Of a stretch of 64,000 nt of DNA, positions 1 to 11,081 are shown piece after piece. The stretch covers positions 24,431,623 through 24,495,622 of the forward strand of contig CM054165.1 in NCBI GenBank assembly GCA_028751875.1, written 5' to 3'. The stretch's first letter is position 1; the number at the start of each line of letters is the position of its first letter. The stretch is from Rapana venosa (taxonomy: Eukaryota > Mollusca > Gastropoda > Neogastropoda > Muricidae). Both the position numbers and the translations under genes were made by a program. Below the pieces are notes generated by a model. The model searched no databases. It was not told the DNA's origin and worked only from the letters and a program-made list of their open reading frames with translations.

Positions 1-291
1 AAGGAATTGGCAGATCTTACTTAAGATGGCTTGAGAGATGGTAAAACCCTCCACCCTTAGTTGCTAAGATGACATGGGAGATGGTAAAACCCTCCACCCT
101 TAGTTACTAAGATGACATGGGAGATGGTAAAACCCTCCACCCTTAGTTACTAAGATGACATGGGAGATGGTAAAACCCTCCACCCTTAGTTGCTAAGATG
201 ACATGGGAGATGGTAAAACCCTCCACCCTTAGTTACTAAGATGACATGGGAGATGGTAAAACCCTCCACCCTTAGTTGCTAAGATGACATG
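1..291. repeat. Minisatellite, 43-bp unit
   Basis: The core CCCTCCACCC recurs at 47, 90, 133, 176, 219 and 262, exactly 43 bases apart, giving about six near-identical units. Units differ mainly by TTAC/TTGC after CCCTTAG. The array is cut by the left window edge and runs directly into a different 48-bp array, so two unrelated tandem repeats abut. Confidence 0.95.
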
Positions 292-1075
292 GGATCAGGC
301 TGTAATCACTCAGCTGTCAGACACCAAGAGACATCTGTAGCATCAGGCTGTAATCACTCAGCTGTCAGACACCAATAGATATCTGTAGCATCAGGCTGTA
401 ATCACTCAGCTGTCAGACACCAATAGACATCTGTAGCATCAGGCTGTAATCACTCAGCTGTCAGACACCAATAGACATCTGTAGCATCAGGCTGTAATCA
501 CTCAGCTGTCAGACACCAATAGACATCTAGCATCAGGCTGTAATCACTCAGCTGTCAGACACCAATAGACATCTAGCATCAGGCTGTAATCACTCAGCTG
601 TCAGAACCAATAGATATCTGTAGCATCAGGCTGTAATCACTCAGCTGTCAGACACCAATAGACATCTAGCATCAGGCTGTAATCACTCAGCTGTCAGAAC
701 CAATAGATATCTATAGCATCAGGCTGTAATCACTCAGCTGTCTGACACCAATAGACATCTGTAGCATCAGGCTGTAATCACTCAGCTGTCAGACACCAAT
801 AGACATCTAGCATCAGGCTGTAATCACTCAGCTGTCAGAACCAATAGACATCTGTAGCATCAGGCTGTAATCACTCAGCTGTCAGAAACCAATAGACATC
901 TAGCATCAGGCTGTAATCACTCAGCTGTCAGACACCAATAGACATCTAGCACCAGGCTGTAATCACTCAGCTGTCAGACACCAATAGACATCTGTAGCAT
1001 CAGGCTGTAATCACTCAGCTGTCAGACACCAATAGACATCTAGCACCAGGCTGTAATCACTCAGCTGTCAGACAG
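292..1075. repeat. Minisatellite, 48-bp unit with 45/46-bp variants
   Basis: About 16 copies of a unit containing CAGGCTGTAATCACTCAGCT and a variable CCAATAGACATCT(GT)AGCAT part. The first interval is 48 bases (296 to 344). Shorter units lack GT in TCTGTAGC or AC in AGACACC. Short and long units are interspersed, consistent with unequal exchange or conversion. No coding potential is seen. Confidence 0.95.
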
Positions 1076-1615
1076 ACCCAGTTGCTGTTGCACCTCCCCA
1101 GCTGGCGTGACCCAGAATGTGCCCTCTCATTCACCCACCTGGGAATCACTGTAAGATTGAGGGTACACACCAGGTGCGAAGTTTGCTTGTATGACTGTTT
1201 TCATGTATCTTGCCACATAGACAGACATCTGACTTTAAAGGAGTTGTTTGTCCTTTAAAGAAAAGTGCAGTGTGTTGTGCTTAAGAGCTTGTCATGGCTG
1301 TAGATAATCCCAACGTAACAATGCAAAGCATAACACCATGTTCATGTAGGCTTGGCATTTAGCTGACATCAGTAACTGACAACACCTTTGGGCTGGTACC
1401 CGCTGGGGCGGCATGACCAGTGATGGAGTTGCAATGCAGTTGTTTAGGAAGGGAAACGTCCTGGGCCGAAACCCAGTGTGACCCCCCCCCCACCCCCCCC
1501 CCCCCCCCCCTATCTCCACTAGACTATGAGTGATGGGGTGCCCATCCTGTTGATGTGGGCGTTTTTGATGAAATGATAAACTGGTGTCTCCTGTACAGCA
1601 TGTATTTGGCATATG
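1076..1615. other. Unique sequence with a poly-C tract
   Basis: No gene recognised. A C-rich run at about 1,482-1,510 (interrupted by one A) is the only conspicuous feature. A 116-codon minus-strand frame crosses the C tract as poly-glycine and is not credible as a protein. Confidence 0.6.
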
Positions 1616-1630
1616 TAAACCAAACAAACA

Positions 1631-1917
1631 AAGTGGAGGCACCGTGGTCGAGTGGTTTAGGCGGTCAACTCGTGATCCAGAGGTCGCGGGTTCGATCCCC
1701 GCTCGGCTCGGTGTTGTGTCCTTGGGAAAGACACTTTACTCCTATTTTCCTCACTCCACCCAGGTGTACAAGTGGGTACCAGCTCTGCTGGGGAAGTATC
1801 TGGCGACAGACTAGCGTCCTGTCACAGGGGTGGTGAAAAACCATCAGTTCGCTTAACGCTACAGAAACCGGGATAAGCTCCGGCTCTATGGGCCTTCTGG
1901 CTCGAAAGAACATACTT
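1631..1917 (+). mobile_element. tRNA-derived SINE with 15-bp target duplication
   Basis: The head has RNA polymerase III promoter-like boxes: GTGGTCGAGTGGTTTAGGCG (A box region) and GGTTCGATCCC (B box) at about 1,689. The body contains CCTTGGGAAAGACACTTTAC and CACCCAGGTGTACAAGTGGG, a core common in aquatic-animal SINEs. The 15-base sequence TAAACCAAACAAACA occurs immediately before (1,616-1,630) and after (1,918-1,932), so this 287-bp insertion is complete and fairly recent. The tRNA-like part does not continue into a proper tRNA 3' half, so it is not a tRNA gene. Confidence 0.9.
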
Positions 1918-2242
1918 TAAACCAAACAAACACAAATCAAGCGAGCAAAAGCGTTGCAATAAAAAGGTTATTTTAATTTTCTGGATAAACATCTTGACAG
2001 AAACAAAATACACACAGACATGAAAAAGAAATCAGGCAATCAGTTGTATTACACTCTCACAGAGAAAACAAGCCCATGTGTCTGCATGCAGTGAAATGTG
2101 TCCTGACTCCCTTGCTCCTTTGTAACGGAGGAGTCCTTTGCAGAACCGCTCTTCCTGATACTTTTATGCAGTACATCTTAAGCAAATTGACCCCAAGGGG
2201 GTCCACATCTCTCAGAATGCATGCTGGATGTGTTCATTTCAT

Positions 2243-2834
2243 AATTGCCACTGGCATGGCTGGCTTAGTCTTGTACAAATTATCAGATGCTCAGACAGAT
2301 GCAGCTCTGCCTCAGTTGCTTCATTGCCCTATGCGCTGGAGCAACCACATGATGTGATCCTCGACTTGAAGAATAAGACCGCCAATCGTTTATGCGATTG
2401 CATTTACTCTTTGGAAGAGACAGTAGAGAGGTTGTCAGCACACAAGGATAAGTGTGGCCTCATAGACAGACACAGCAATACCAACATCAACACTGTACAT
2501 CAACAAATCTTATGTAGAGATCACAAAGTCAACAAAATCAACCAAAATACTTACAGGAGAGTTATCCAACAGGCCTAAAAGAACCATGGCACAATGGACA
2601 GGCATCGCTGCAAAAAATGACGCATATTGCACTAAAACGCAAGCTCGTGACGTCAAAAATCCAAAGTCTAAACTGAATCAACTATGTCAAAGATCAATGC
2701 CAAGGGCTTGGGTTATCCTATCAGTGCCACTGGCCGTGGTTGGCTTAGTCTTGTACGAATATCAGATGCTCAGACAGATGGTAGCTCTGCTTCAGTTGCT
2801 TCATTGCCCTACGCGCTGGAGCAACCACATGATT
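2243..2834. repeat. Diverged direct duplication (about 115 bp, spaced 474 bp)
   Basis: Sequence at 2,243-2,357 (TGGCTTAGTCTTGTAC, CAGATGCTCAGACAGATG, TTGCTTCATTGCCCTA, GCGCTGGAGCAACCACATGA) recurs at 2,717-2,834 with scattered substitutions and small indels. Both copies read open for 80-95 codons but no protein family is recognised. The intervening DNA is unique. This may be two copies of a dispersed repeat or an old segmental tandem duplication. Confidence 0.75.
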
Positions 2835-2899
2835 AAAGTAACACCATAGAAGGCCTTTAAAATTGCAGAATGGAAATTGGAACTATCTGTCCTTAAGGG

Positions 2900-3065
2900 T
2901 GGTCTGCATTGTTCTACATGCAGGAGTCAATGATACATTGTACACTTGTAGCAGTGCTGATGGGAACAGATGGCATTTACAAAACCGCATACACATGGAT
3001 GTAATAAAGCACGAGAGTGCTTATTCCATTATCCTCACTGTGGGGGACGGGATAGCCTAGTGTTA
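2900..3065 (+). mobile_element. SINE-like repeat sharing the LINE 3' tail (copy 1)
   Basis: Contains GATGGGAACAGATGGCATTT, ACAAAACCGCATACACATGG and AAAGCACGAGAGTGCTTATT followed by CCATTATCCTC. The same order of motifs occurs at 31,620-31,760 (+) and 59,085-59,290 (-). The last ~55 bp match the 3' end of the CR1/L2-type LINE near 40,755-40,810, so this looks like a SINE or 5'-truncated copy mobilised by that LINE. Confidence 0.65.
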
Positions 3066-3077
3066 GAACATTGTGCT

Positions 3078-3170
3078 TGCAATAATAATAATAATAATAT
3101 ATGGAATTTATATAGCGCTGAATCTTGCAAAAAACAAACAAATCGAAGCGCTTGCACTCAATCATTTACA
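3078..3170. repeat. (AAT)n plus short palindromic repeat
   Basis: An (AAT)n run leads into TTTATATAGCGCTGAATC and GAAGCGCTTGCACTC; the two AGCGCT motifs lie about 40 bases apart. It looks like the end of a dispersed repeat, but no second copy is in this window, so its identity is open. Confidence 0.4.
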
Positions 3171-3214
3171 GGCATGCAACTCTCCTTAAACATAATGAAC
3201 AACAGATTTCAAAT

Positions 3215-3260
3215 CCATGCGCGCGTACGTACGCACGCACGCACACGCACGCACACACAC

Positions 3261-3297
<37 letters not shown>
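3215..3297. repeat. (CA)n/(ACGC)n microsatellite
   Basis: An imperfect ACGC/ACAC tract resolves into pure CA repeats. Frames across it are His-Thr repeats and were not taken as genes. Confidence 0.95.
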
Positions 3298-3300
<3 letters not shown>

Positions 3301-3324
3301 CAACACGTCTGAAAGAATTATAAA

Positions 3325-4760
3325 TCATATCAACAAAATCTATCAATTAGAAATAGATAAATTATATCAAAGTTTCTTATATCAAATAAAAATGTCTTTT
3401 TCTTTCAGAAGAATAAACTAAATGCTTTTTCAAAATGGTGAAAATCCTTTTAAAAAGTTTGGGTTTTTTTAACAGCATTACACATAAATGGGGAAACCTT
3501 AAAATTCTCTCAAAATGTAAATTTTTGTGGTGTTCATTTAGACCCCAAATTTAACTGGAGATTCTCCATCGAGAGCCTAATAAACAAAGCAAGGAAATGC
3601 TTAAACCTTCTCAAAACTATTGCCGTTCAGCCATGGAGTCAGGACACAAGACTCTCCTCACTTAGCAGCTAGTCTGGTCAGATTCACGTTGGGTTATGGG
3701 CAGGAAGCTGACAATTCAGCTCTGCCTTTTTTATTGAAAAAGCTGCAAAGCATTGAGAGTAAATCAATTAAACTAGCTCTTGGAGGTCCAGTGCATATAA
3801 CTGCATTCAATACATTGAGAGAAGTCAATCAAGAAGTCTTTCAGTATCAAATTCATTAAAACCTGAAGTACTCATTGATTCAGTCAAGGATATCCTAAGT
3901 GGGCTCAAGATATCTCAGCACTTTGTCCAATCCGCAATTACATAAACGATATACTGATAGAGTGTGTTACTAACATTGCTCCAATACCCATTGTACCAAT
4001 ATTTCCTAAGATACCACAGTGGGAGCATAAGGAGGCCAAATTTGATGTTGATTATACCAGTCACAAAAAGATGGCAATATTAATATGCTGGCTTCTGATG
4101 TAAAACAACATCTTGAAACAAATTATCTAAATCATCTCTTTCAGGTTTATAGATTTTTCTGTGTATGACTTAAATGCAGGATCAGGTTTTGTTATTCCTG
4201 CTCTGAACATACAAAAATCATTCTGTCTAGGGAAGGGTTTTTCCATATTCAACGCTGAGCTCTATTCCATACCTATGACACTGATTACTATAAATAACAG
4301 TAATTTTGCATTTTTTCACTTTTTTTTATTGATTCTAAGTATACAGCTTACAAGACTGGAGCTCAAAAGTAAGGACAAATTTATTATTTAAAATAAAATA
4401 TTTGATATTTTCTCATGACAAAAGGTATCAAAATAGATTTTTGCTGGACTCCTTCTCACTGCGGGATGTACTGGATTGGAACAGCAGATGGTCTTGCAAA
4501 ACAAGGTGCAAAAAGAAAGTTCCCAGAACATAACTTGAAAAATGATTGTCGTGAAATGATTTCACAATCGAAACATCGTGTACATAAAAAGAAGTTTCAA
4601 GGGACATTTGAAATACTAGGCTATCCAAGACATATTTCTAACATCTATTATAAGGTGTGATTAAATTCTGGGAAGACCAAGTATTCTCTAAATGTGACTT
4701 GCTCCTGTTCTGAGCCACTATTTTGTGAACATTCTTTTTCAATGTTCAATTTTGAATTCA
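3325..4760 (+). pseudogene. Decayed I-type LINE: RT C-terminal region and RNase H
   Basis: Broken frames carry a LINE signature in the order expected for an RNase H-bearing non-LTR element. At 3,620-3,859, LVRFTLGYGQEA and SIKLALGGPVH correspond to LVRSRLIYGQEA and TLRLALGVPFH in the minus-strand element at 53.7-54.2 kb. At 4,415-4,660, DFCWTPSHCGM followed by ADGLAKQGA is the RNase H C-terminal signature. Endonuclease and most of the RT are absent, and stops interrupt every frame, so it is inactive. A SINE lies just downstream. Family (I/Nimb-like) is an inference from the RNase H domain. Confidence 0.75.
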
Positions 4761-4799
4761 ATTTTCAAAGAATCTGGCATTGAAATTCAAAGAGAAGTC

Positions 4800-5215
4800 C
4801 GTGGATCCGTGGTCTAGAGGTAACGCGTCTGTCTAGAAAGCGAAAAGTCCGGGTCGGAAGTGTGCGGTGGTTCGAATCCCGTTTGGACCCCAAACTTTTC
4901 CCCCATCCATTAGTTCATGTGTGGTGGTCTGGGCGCTAGTCTTTCGGACGAGACGATAAACCGAGGTCCCGTGTGTTACGCATAATTATTTAGGGCATGT
5001 AAAAGAACCCACGGCAACAAGAGAGTTGTCCCTGCAAAATTCTGTAGACAAAAACCACTCTGATAGGGAAACAAATACAGTTGCAGACAGGAAAAAGAAA
5101 AAGATTGGGTGGCGCTGCTCTTGTGGCGACGCGCTCTCCCCGGGGAGAGCAGCCCGAATTTCATGCAGAGAAATCTGCCGTGACAAAGTGGTATAACAAA
5201 AATAAATAAAGTCTT
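4800..5215 (+). mobile_element. tRNA-derived SINE, long form (copy 1)
   Basis: About 415 bp. The tRNA-like head has CCGTGGTCTAGAGGTAACGC and the B-box GGTTCGAATCCC at about 4,870. The body has CTTTCGGACGAGACGATAAA, CATGTAAAAGAACCCACGGC and a tail with CTCCCCGGGGAGAGCAGCCC and GTGACAAAGTGG. The end is AT-rich (AAAAATAAATAAA). Related copies: a diverged one at 10,005-10,205 (+) and one at 63,770-64,000 (-). No clear target duplication was found. Confidence 0.88.
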
Positions 5216-5329
5216 CTGTCAATATTTCATGGTAGCATTTTTCTTTGTTTGTTTAGTCTACTATCACCAAGTGTTAATAGACTTTCTTTTTTATTATTTA
5301 TTTTTTATTCTGTGCACAGGATTTTCTGT

Positions 5330-6497
5330 CTATTCATAGACAGGGTGTGGATCTACATGTTCATGGAGCATGTTCATTAGAAAGGGTGTGGATGTACATA
5401 TTTATAGATAGGGTGTGGATCTAAATGTTCATTACAAAGGGTGTGGATCTACATGTTCATAGACAGGGTGTGGATCTACATGTTCATAGTCAGGGTGTAG
5501 ATCTACATGTTCATAGACAGGGTGTGGATCTACTGTTCATAGACAGGGTGTCGATCTACAAGACAGGGTGTGGATCTACATGTTCATGGAGCATGTTCAT
5601 TACAAAGGGTGTGGATCTACATGTTCATAGACAGGGTGTGGATGTACATATTTATAGACAGGGTGTGGATCTACATGTTCATGGACAGGGTGTGGATCTA
5701 TATGTTCATGGAGCATGTTCATTAGAAAGGGTATGGATGTACATATTTATAGACAGGGTGTGGATCTACATGTTCATAGACAGGGTGTGGATCTACATGT
5801 TCATAGACAGGGTGTGGATCTACATTTTCATGGAAGGCTGTGGATCTACATGTTCATAGACAGGGTGTGGATCTACATGTTCATGGACAGGGTGTGGATC
5901 TACATGTTCATAGACAGGGTGTGGATCTACATGTTCATAGACAGGGTGTGGACCTACATGTTCATGGAGCATGTTCATTAGAAAGGGTGTGGATGTACAT
6001 ATTTATAGACAGAGTGTGGATGTACATGTTCATAGACAGGGTGTGGATCTACATGTTCATGGAGCATGTTCATTAGAAAGGGTGTGGATGTACATATTTA
6101 TAGACAGAGTGTGGATGTACATGTTCATAGACAGGGTGTGGATCTACATGTTCATAGACAGGGTGTGGACCTACATGTTCATAGACAGGGTGTGGATCTA
6201 CATGTTCATAGACAGGGTGTGGATCTACATGTTCATAGACAGGGTGTGGACCTACATGTTCATAGACAGGGTGTGGATCTACATGTTCATAGACAGGGTG
6301 TGGATCTACATGTTCATGGAGCATGTTCATTACATATTTATAGACAGGGCGTGGATCTACATGTTCATAGACAGGGTGTGGATCTACATGTTCATAGACA
6401 GGGTGTGGATCTACATGTTCATAGACAGGGTGTGGATCTACATGTTCATAGACAGGGTGTGGATCTACATGTTCATGGACAGGGTGTGGATCTACTG
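5330..6497. repeat. 27-bp minisatellite with variant units
   Basis: About 40 tandem copies of a 27-bp unit containing CATAGACAGGGTGTGGATCT. Variant units with CATGGAGCATGTTCATT and GGATGTACATATTTATAGA recur at about 5,365, 5,590, 5,710, 5,965, 6,060 and 6,318, a loose higher-order pattern. Because 27 is nine codons, frames stay open for up to 203 codons as a nine-residue repeat (for example FIDRVWIYM). There is no sign of a gene beyond this. Confidence 0.95.
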
Positions 6498-7080
6498 CCT
6501 CACCCCAGAAGTTGCTAGGGGCTGGAGTCGGAAGGGGTGTAAAGCCAGAAGAGAAGCAAGCGCTCACACAGAAGGAGTGTAGAGGAGAAGAGGGAAGTGG
6601 TGTGATGTGCAGATGTCATAGTAAAGATTGTCTTCAGCCTGACGAGCTCCTATTTAACAACCTGCACTCTCCTGTAAAGCAGAACATTGTAACAGGGCTA
6701 CCTTGTTGCCAGGGACTTGAAGAGAGTTCAGGAAAGTACCTTCTTACCCAGTGTTTCCCTCTCCATCTCACAGTGACTGCCGGGGGAGGGGTGAGAAGTC
6801 AAAAAGTGATGTTCTGGGGACCCAAAAAGGGTGAAGCTGGGGGTTGTACAACAGATGACCCTAGCAGCTGGATCCCTGCACCTCCTGCTACCCATCCACC
6901 ATCAGTGATGAGCCTGACACTTCAACACCTTCTTTAGACAGAGAGCTGAACAAACTAGAGGGAGAACATCAAGACATGATCGCCTTTGCATTGCCTGGTG
7001 CTCCCAAAAGGGGTGGGACAGACCAGCGGGAGAACACTGTCCCTGTGCCCCCCAGCCAAACCCTCCTGGTGGGGATGAAT
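6498..7080. other. Unique sequence, no gene recognised
   Basis: A plus-strand frame (6,512-6,937) starts inside the last minisatellite units and runs 141 codons with mixed composition. It has no recognisable domain or signal peptide and is Pro/Gly/Ser-rich toward its end. I would not call it a gene without transcript support. Confidence 0.4.
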
Positions 7081-7640
7081 GCCGATAGATGTCTGTTCAG
7101 ATGATGTCAGCTGCTAGCTGAATGACCCCGATAGATCGTACAGATGATGTTACGCCGCTAGCTGAATGCGATGGATCTGTATAGAGATGTACAGCCGCTA
7201 GCTGAATGATCGATGGGATCTGTCCAGTGATGTACCAGCCGTAGCTGAATGATCGATGATCTGTACAGATGATGTACAGCCGCTAGCTGAATGATCGATA
7301 GATCTGTACAGATGATGTACAGCCGCTAGCTGAATGATCGATAGATCTGTACAGATGATGTACAGCTGCTAGCTGAATGATCGATAGATCTGTACAGATG
7401 ATGTACAGCTGCTAGCTGAATGATCGATAGATCTGTACAGATGATGTACAGTGTTTGCTGAATGTCGATAGATAGATCTGTACAGATGATGTACAGCTGC
7501 TAGCTGAATGATCGATAGATCTGTACAGATGATGTACAGCTGCTAGCTGAATGATCGATAGATCTGTACAGATGATGTACAGCTGCTAGCTGAATGATCG
7601 ATAGATCTGTACAGATGATGTACAGCTGCTAGCTGAATGG
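7081..7640. repeat. 43-bp minisatellite rich in short palindromes
   Basis: About 13 units. Each contains GATCGATAGATC, CTGTACAG, GATGTACAGCTG and GCTAGC, several of them self-complementary, followed by TGAATGATCGATAG. The leftmost copies (7,081-7,260) are degenerate and the right ones near-identical. The unit length equals that of the array at position 1 but the sequences are unrelated. Confidence 0.93.
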
Positions 7641-7894
7641 AGTTGATCTGGCTCTTTTTGCACACAAGGGAAAATGCATCCCTTATACAGAAATCAGGTG
7701 ACCATGCATACTTAGGTGTGGTTTTTATTAGAGACTTTCTGTTGCCTTTGATTGCTTTTGACCCTAATTTTCTTTAACAAATGTTTAAGTAGTAAATTTT
7801 TTTTTTCATTATTGATCTTATAGCTTTTCATATACAAAAATCGGTTACACATGTAAAAAGTCTCACCATTGGTGAACCTCGAGCTCTAACCAAA

Positions 7895-7899
7895 TGTAC

Positions 7900-7987
<88 letters not shown>

Positions 7988-8010
7988 ACAGACAGATAGA
8001 AAGATGGATG

Positions 8011-8065
<55 letters not shown>

Positions 8066-8229
8066 GATAGATGATAGATAGATGGATGGATGGATGGGGT
8101 GGATGGGTGGATGGATGGACGGATGGACGGACGGACGGACGGGGGCAGACAGACAGACAGACAGACCCGACACAGACATACATACATACATACATACATA
8201 CATACATACATACATACATACATACATAC

Positions 8230-8274
<45 letters not shown>

Positions 8275-8318
8275 CGGACGGACGGACGGACGGACGGACG
8301 GACGGACAGAGAGATAGA

Positions 8319-8363
<45 letters not shown>

Positions 8364-8404
8364 GGATAGATAGAAAGATAGATAGACAGACAGACAGACA
8401 GACG

Positions 8405-8464
<60 letters not shown>

Positions 8465-8498
8465 TATAGATCGACAGATCGACAGATCGACAGATAGG

Positions 8499-8582
<84 letters not shown>

Positions 8583-8648
8583 CGGATAGACGGATAGACG
8601 GATAGACAGATAGAGAGATAGATGGATGGATGGATGGATGGATAGATG

Positions 8649-8735
<87 letters not shown>
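7895..8735. repeat. Compound tetranucleotide microsatellite (GATA/GACA/GGAC/CATA)
   Basis: Continuous blocks of (GATA)n, (GACA)n, (GGAT)n, (GGAC)n and (CATA)n over 840 bp. (CATA)n sits at about 8,172-8,232 and GGAC blocks at 8,110-8,140 and 8,273-8,306. All three minus frames are open for about 300 codons ([12 protein letters not shown] repeats). That is a property of the repeat, not evidence of a protein. Confidence 0.97.
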
Positions 8736-8739
8736 TGAC

Positions 8740-9240
8740 AGGCCTTTGTAAAGTAAAGAGACATCGAAAACTGAGCGCAGCAAAGAACAAGTGAAAACGC
8801 TCAAAGCAACACAAATTCATACAATACTCTGGTGTGGTTTATTTTCTTCCTCGTTGTCCAACACACAGGCAGCAACTATTATTGTCTGTCCTAGGAGCAC
8901 AAATGTGTTGTGCTGCCCTTAGGCGCCTGACAAGTCAGGTTAAGCACAGTGAAAGATAATTGTTATCTTTTGAGTTTTTCTGAAAAATGCAGGAGAATTG
9001 ACCAAGAAGATATAAAATAGGCAAAAGCGAGGTGAAAAGATGAAAAAGAACAAGGCATGAATAAAGAGAGGGATAGAAAAGATAGAATTCCTAGCACAGA
9101 GTTTCCAGACGGTGAGGATGCTATTTTTATACTGAAAGTTTCCCGGCATCCTCCCGATGGAAGATGTTCTTCACGGCAAGAAAACAGCTACGGGACAGCT
9201 GCACTATCGGAAATCGTTGCCAACGAATCTCTAACAACAA
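8740..9240. other. Unique sequence, no gene recognised
   Basis: Moderately AT-rich DNA with only short frames and no domains. It leads into the first copy of a duplicated block. Confidence 0.5.
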
Positions 9241-9420
9241 AAGCATTCTCCAAGGACTGATTCCATCTAAGCCCTCAAAGAGGGGAGGAAGGGAGAACAA
9301 AGAACGCTCGGGGTGAAACAGGCACGATCAATGCTGCTTCCTTTTAATGGAGGGATTAGTTTTCTCCCGTGTTGAACAGGAAAACAGCTGCCCTCCAATA
9401 GCAGCAACAAGAGGCCAGAG
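9241..9420. repeat. Direct duplicate A (pairs with 10,525-10,690)
   Basis: GCATTCTCCAAGGACTGATT, CCATCTAAGCCCTCAAAGA, CAAAGAACGCT and GGGGTGAAACAGGCACGATC occur here and again at 10,525-10,690 in the same order and orientation. Divergence is about one base in ten plus small indels. A SINE and unique DNA lie between the copies. Confidence 0.85.
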
Positions 9421-9524
9421 TAAGTGCCGGGCAACAATGTCATCTGCCTTCCGCCACTGGTTGCTGACAGACCTGGTAGAACTAGCACAGAAATGGATTT
9501 AGGGCTGTATTGTAAACTGAACTG

Positions 9525-9905
9525 ACAGACGCTATAGCCGAGTGGTTTAGACCCTTCCACTTCAATCTGATGGGTCCATGAAGTTGTGGGTTCGAATATT
9601 GGCAGCATCTGATGCTGTAAGCATGCATGGAGATTTTTACAATCTCCCAGGTCAACTTCAAGTGCAGACTTGCCATTGCTTTACTTTCTTTTGTGTATAT
9701 ATACATGCAAAAGATCAAATATGCACATTAAAGATCCCATAATTCATATCAGCATTTGGTTGGTTATGGAAACATGAACATACCCAGAATACATCCTTGA
9801 AATCGGAATGTGGCTACCTCACTCTAAACAAAAACTGCATACACAAAATCTCTCCAATGATGAACTTTGGAGCTCTGATCTGAGATTGTGTACCTTTCAG
9901 TTCAT
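9525..9905 (+). mobile_element. tRNA-derived SINE of a gastropod-type family
   Basis: The head contains GCTATAGCCGAGTGGTTTAG (A box region) and GTGGGTTCGAATATTG (B box). The body has GGAGATTTTTACAATCTCCC, GATCCCATAATTCATATCAG and GGTTATGGAAACATGAACAT. This motif order matches a SINE type I associate with caenogastropod genomes (from memory, not a search). The copy is diverged and its 3' end is indistinct. Confidence 0.75.
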
Positions 9906-10004
9906 CTGTCAGTTTTGAATACCTGTGTGTGTACATTCTTGCATGTTTACATGTCTACAGTATAGTGTAGGTTGGGGAGGGGGGGGGGTGTTCATTTGTT
10001 TGAT

Positions 10005-10205
10005 TGTAAACTGTAGCCCCAGGTCAGACATGCCTTTCCATGTATGTAAAAGAGCCTATGGCAACAAAAACTTATGCCCAAAAACAAATATCAAAAGAAA
10101 AAGATACTCACACAAACTACACATAGAAATCGAATTTCCTCTGTAGGAACACACTCTCACCAGAGAGAACAGCCCAAATGTCATTTACAATTCTGACTGT
10201 CATGT
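10005..10205 (+). mobile_element. Diverged SINE fragment, long form (copy 2)
   Basis: CATGTATGTAAAAGAGCCTA, GGCAACAAAAAC, GAGAGAACAGCCCAAATGTC and CATTTACAATTCTGACTGTC align in order with the 3' two-thirds of the SINE at 4,800-5,215. The tRNA-like head is missing or unrecognisable. It is older than the 4.8-kb copy, judged by mismatch density. Confidence 0.65.
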
Positions 10206-10524
10206 CACTTCCCTGAGAAGTGGTCAGAGCACAGCACTTTGTGAAACTGCTATGCAGTATGTTGTGACCAAGTTGAACCTAGCGGAGTTCACGGTATACA
10301 GAAATGGTCACTTCCAGCTTGACCGGCCTTGGTATTGTGCAGTAGTTTAAACTCTCATCAACAAGTACAGTACTATTCAGTGAAAAAGATCAAACCTAAA
10401 CATATAATACTTGAAAGTTCTATGTACTCTCTGGTGTAATCGCTACTCAATCAAGCATGAAAGAAACAAAAGAAACAGGTAATGGACAGTGACAACATCG
10501 AAACTCTTTGCAAAAAAATCTCTA

Positions 10525-10690
10525 ACAGGGACAGCATTCTCCAAGGACTGATTCCATCTAAGCCCTCAAAGACACACACAGAAGGAAGAGAGACAAAGAA
10601 CGCTAGGGGTGAAACAGGCACGATCAATGTTGCTTCCCTTTTAACAGGGGGATTTTTTTTTTTCCCTTGTTGTAAAGAAAAAAGGCATTC
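10525..10690. repeat. Direct duplicate B (pairs with 9,241-9,420)
   Basis: Second copy of the duplicated block, sharing CTCCAAGGACTGATTCCATC and GGTGAAACAGGCACGATCAA. A T-rich run replaces the corresponding part at the 3' end. The preceding 10,206-10,524 holds nothing recognisable. Confidence 0.85.
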
Positions 10691-10917
10691 AAAAATGGTG
10701 AAAGAGGGGAATAGTGCCGGTAAGTCCTGTTTAGCGGACGATTGCTGATAGACGTGGAAGAATTGGATGCGATCAATGTAAGATTGTATTAAATTGTGAA
10801 TTGAAGTAATCTGATAGTGTGCCTGTCAGTGCCTATCTCAGTTATTTCAGTGCATGGTTCCAAACTGTCTGATTTGTCACCCTACAAGCCTCTCTGTGTA
10901 GAATGTGGGGACACGTA

Positions 10918-11081
10918 GCCTTTGGGGGATAGTGGATATAGTTTAATGGATTAGTGAAATAACCTTTTGATAGGGGGATTCCTTAAAAAAATTGGGGGGA
11001 CAAACCCAATTTTGGGGATTTAAACCCTAGTGGATAGTGGGTTTAAACCTAGTGGATAGTGGGTAACCTGGGGGATAGTGG
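10918..11081. repeat. 21-bp minisatellite, left flank of the large element
   Basis: About six to eight degenerate units with GTGGATAGTGG and TTTAAACCTAGTGGATAGTG. The same unit forms the 1.7-kb array right of the element (23,429-25,150). The last TAGTGG (11,076-11,081) directly abuts the terminal repeat. Confidence 0.8.

Noticed and set aside
1..1075. CRISPR-like array (regularly spaced repeats)
   Set aside because: Units are contiguous with no unique spacers, and all other content is eukaryotic mobile elements.
1660..1715. tRNA gene at the 1.6-kb locus
   Set aside because: A- and B-box-like words are present but the sequence lacks a complete cloverleaf and is followed by a SINE body with a target duplication on both sides.
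5425..6582. Possible repeat protein (FIDRVWIYM repeats)
   Set aside because: Open in several frames on both strands because the DNA unit is 27 bp; no evidence of selection for one frame.
7828..8820. Three overlapping minus-strand open frames of about 300 codons
   Set aside because: They are the GATA/GACA/CATA tetranucleotide tract read as codons; all three frames are open, as expected from the repeat.
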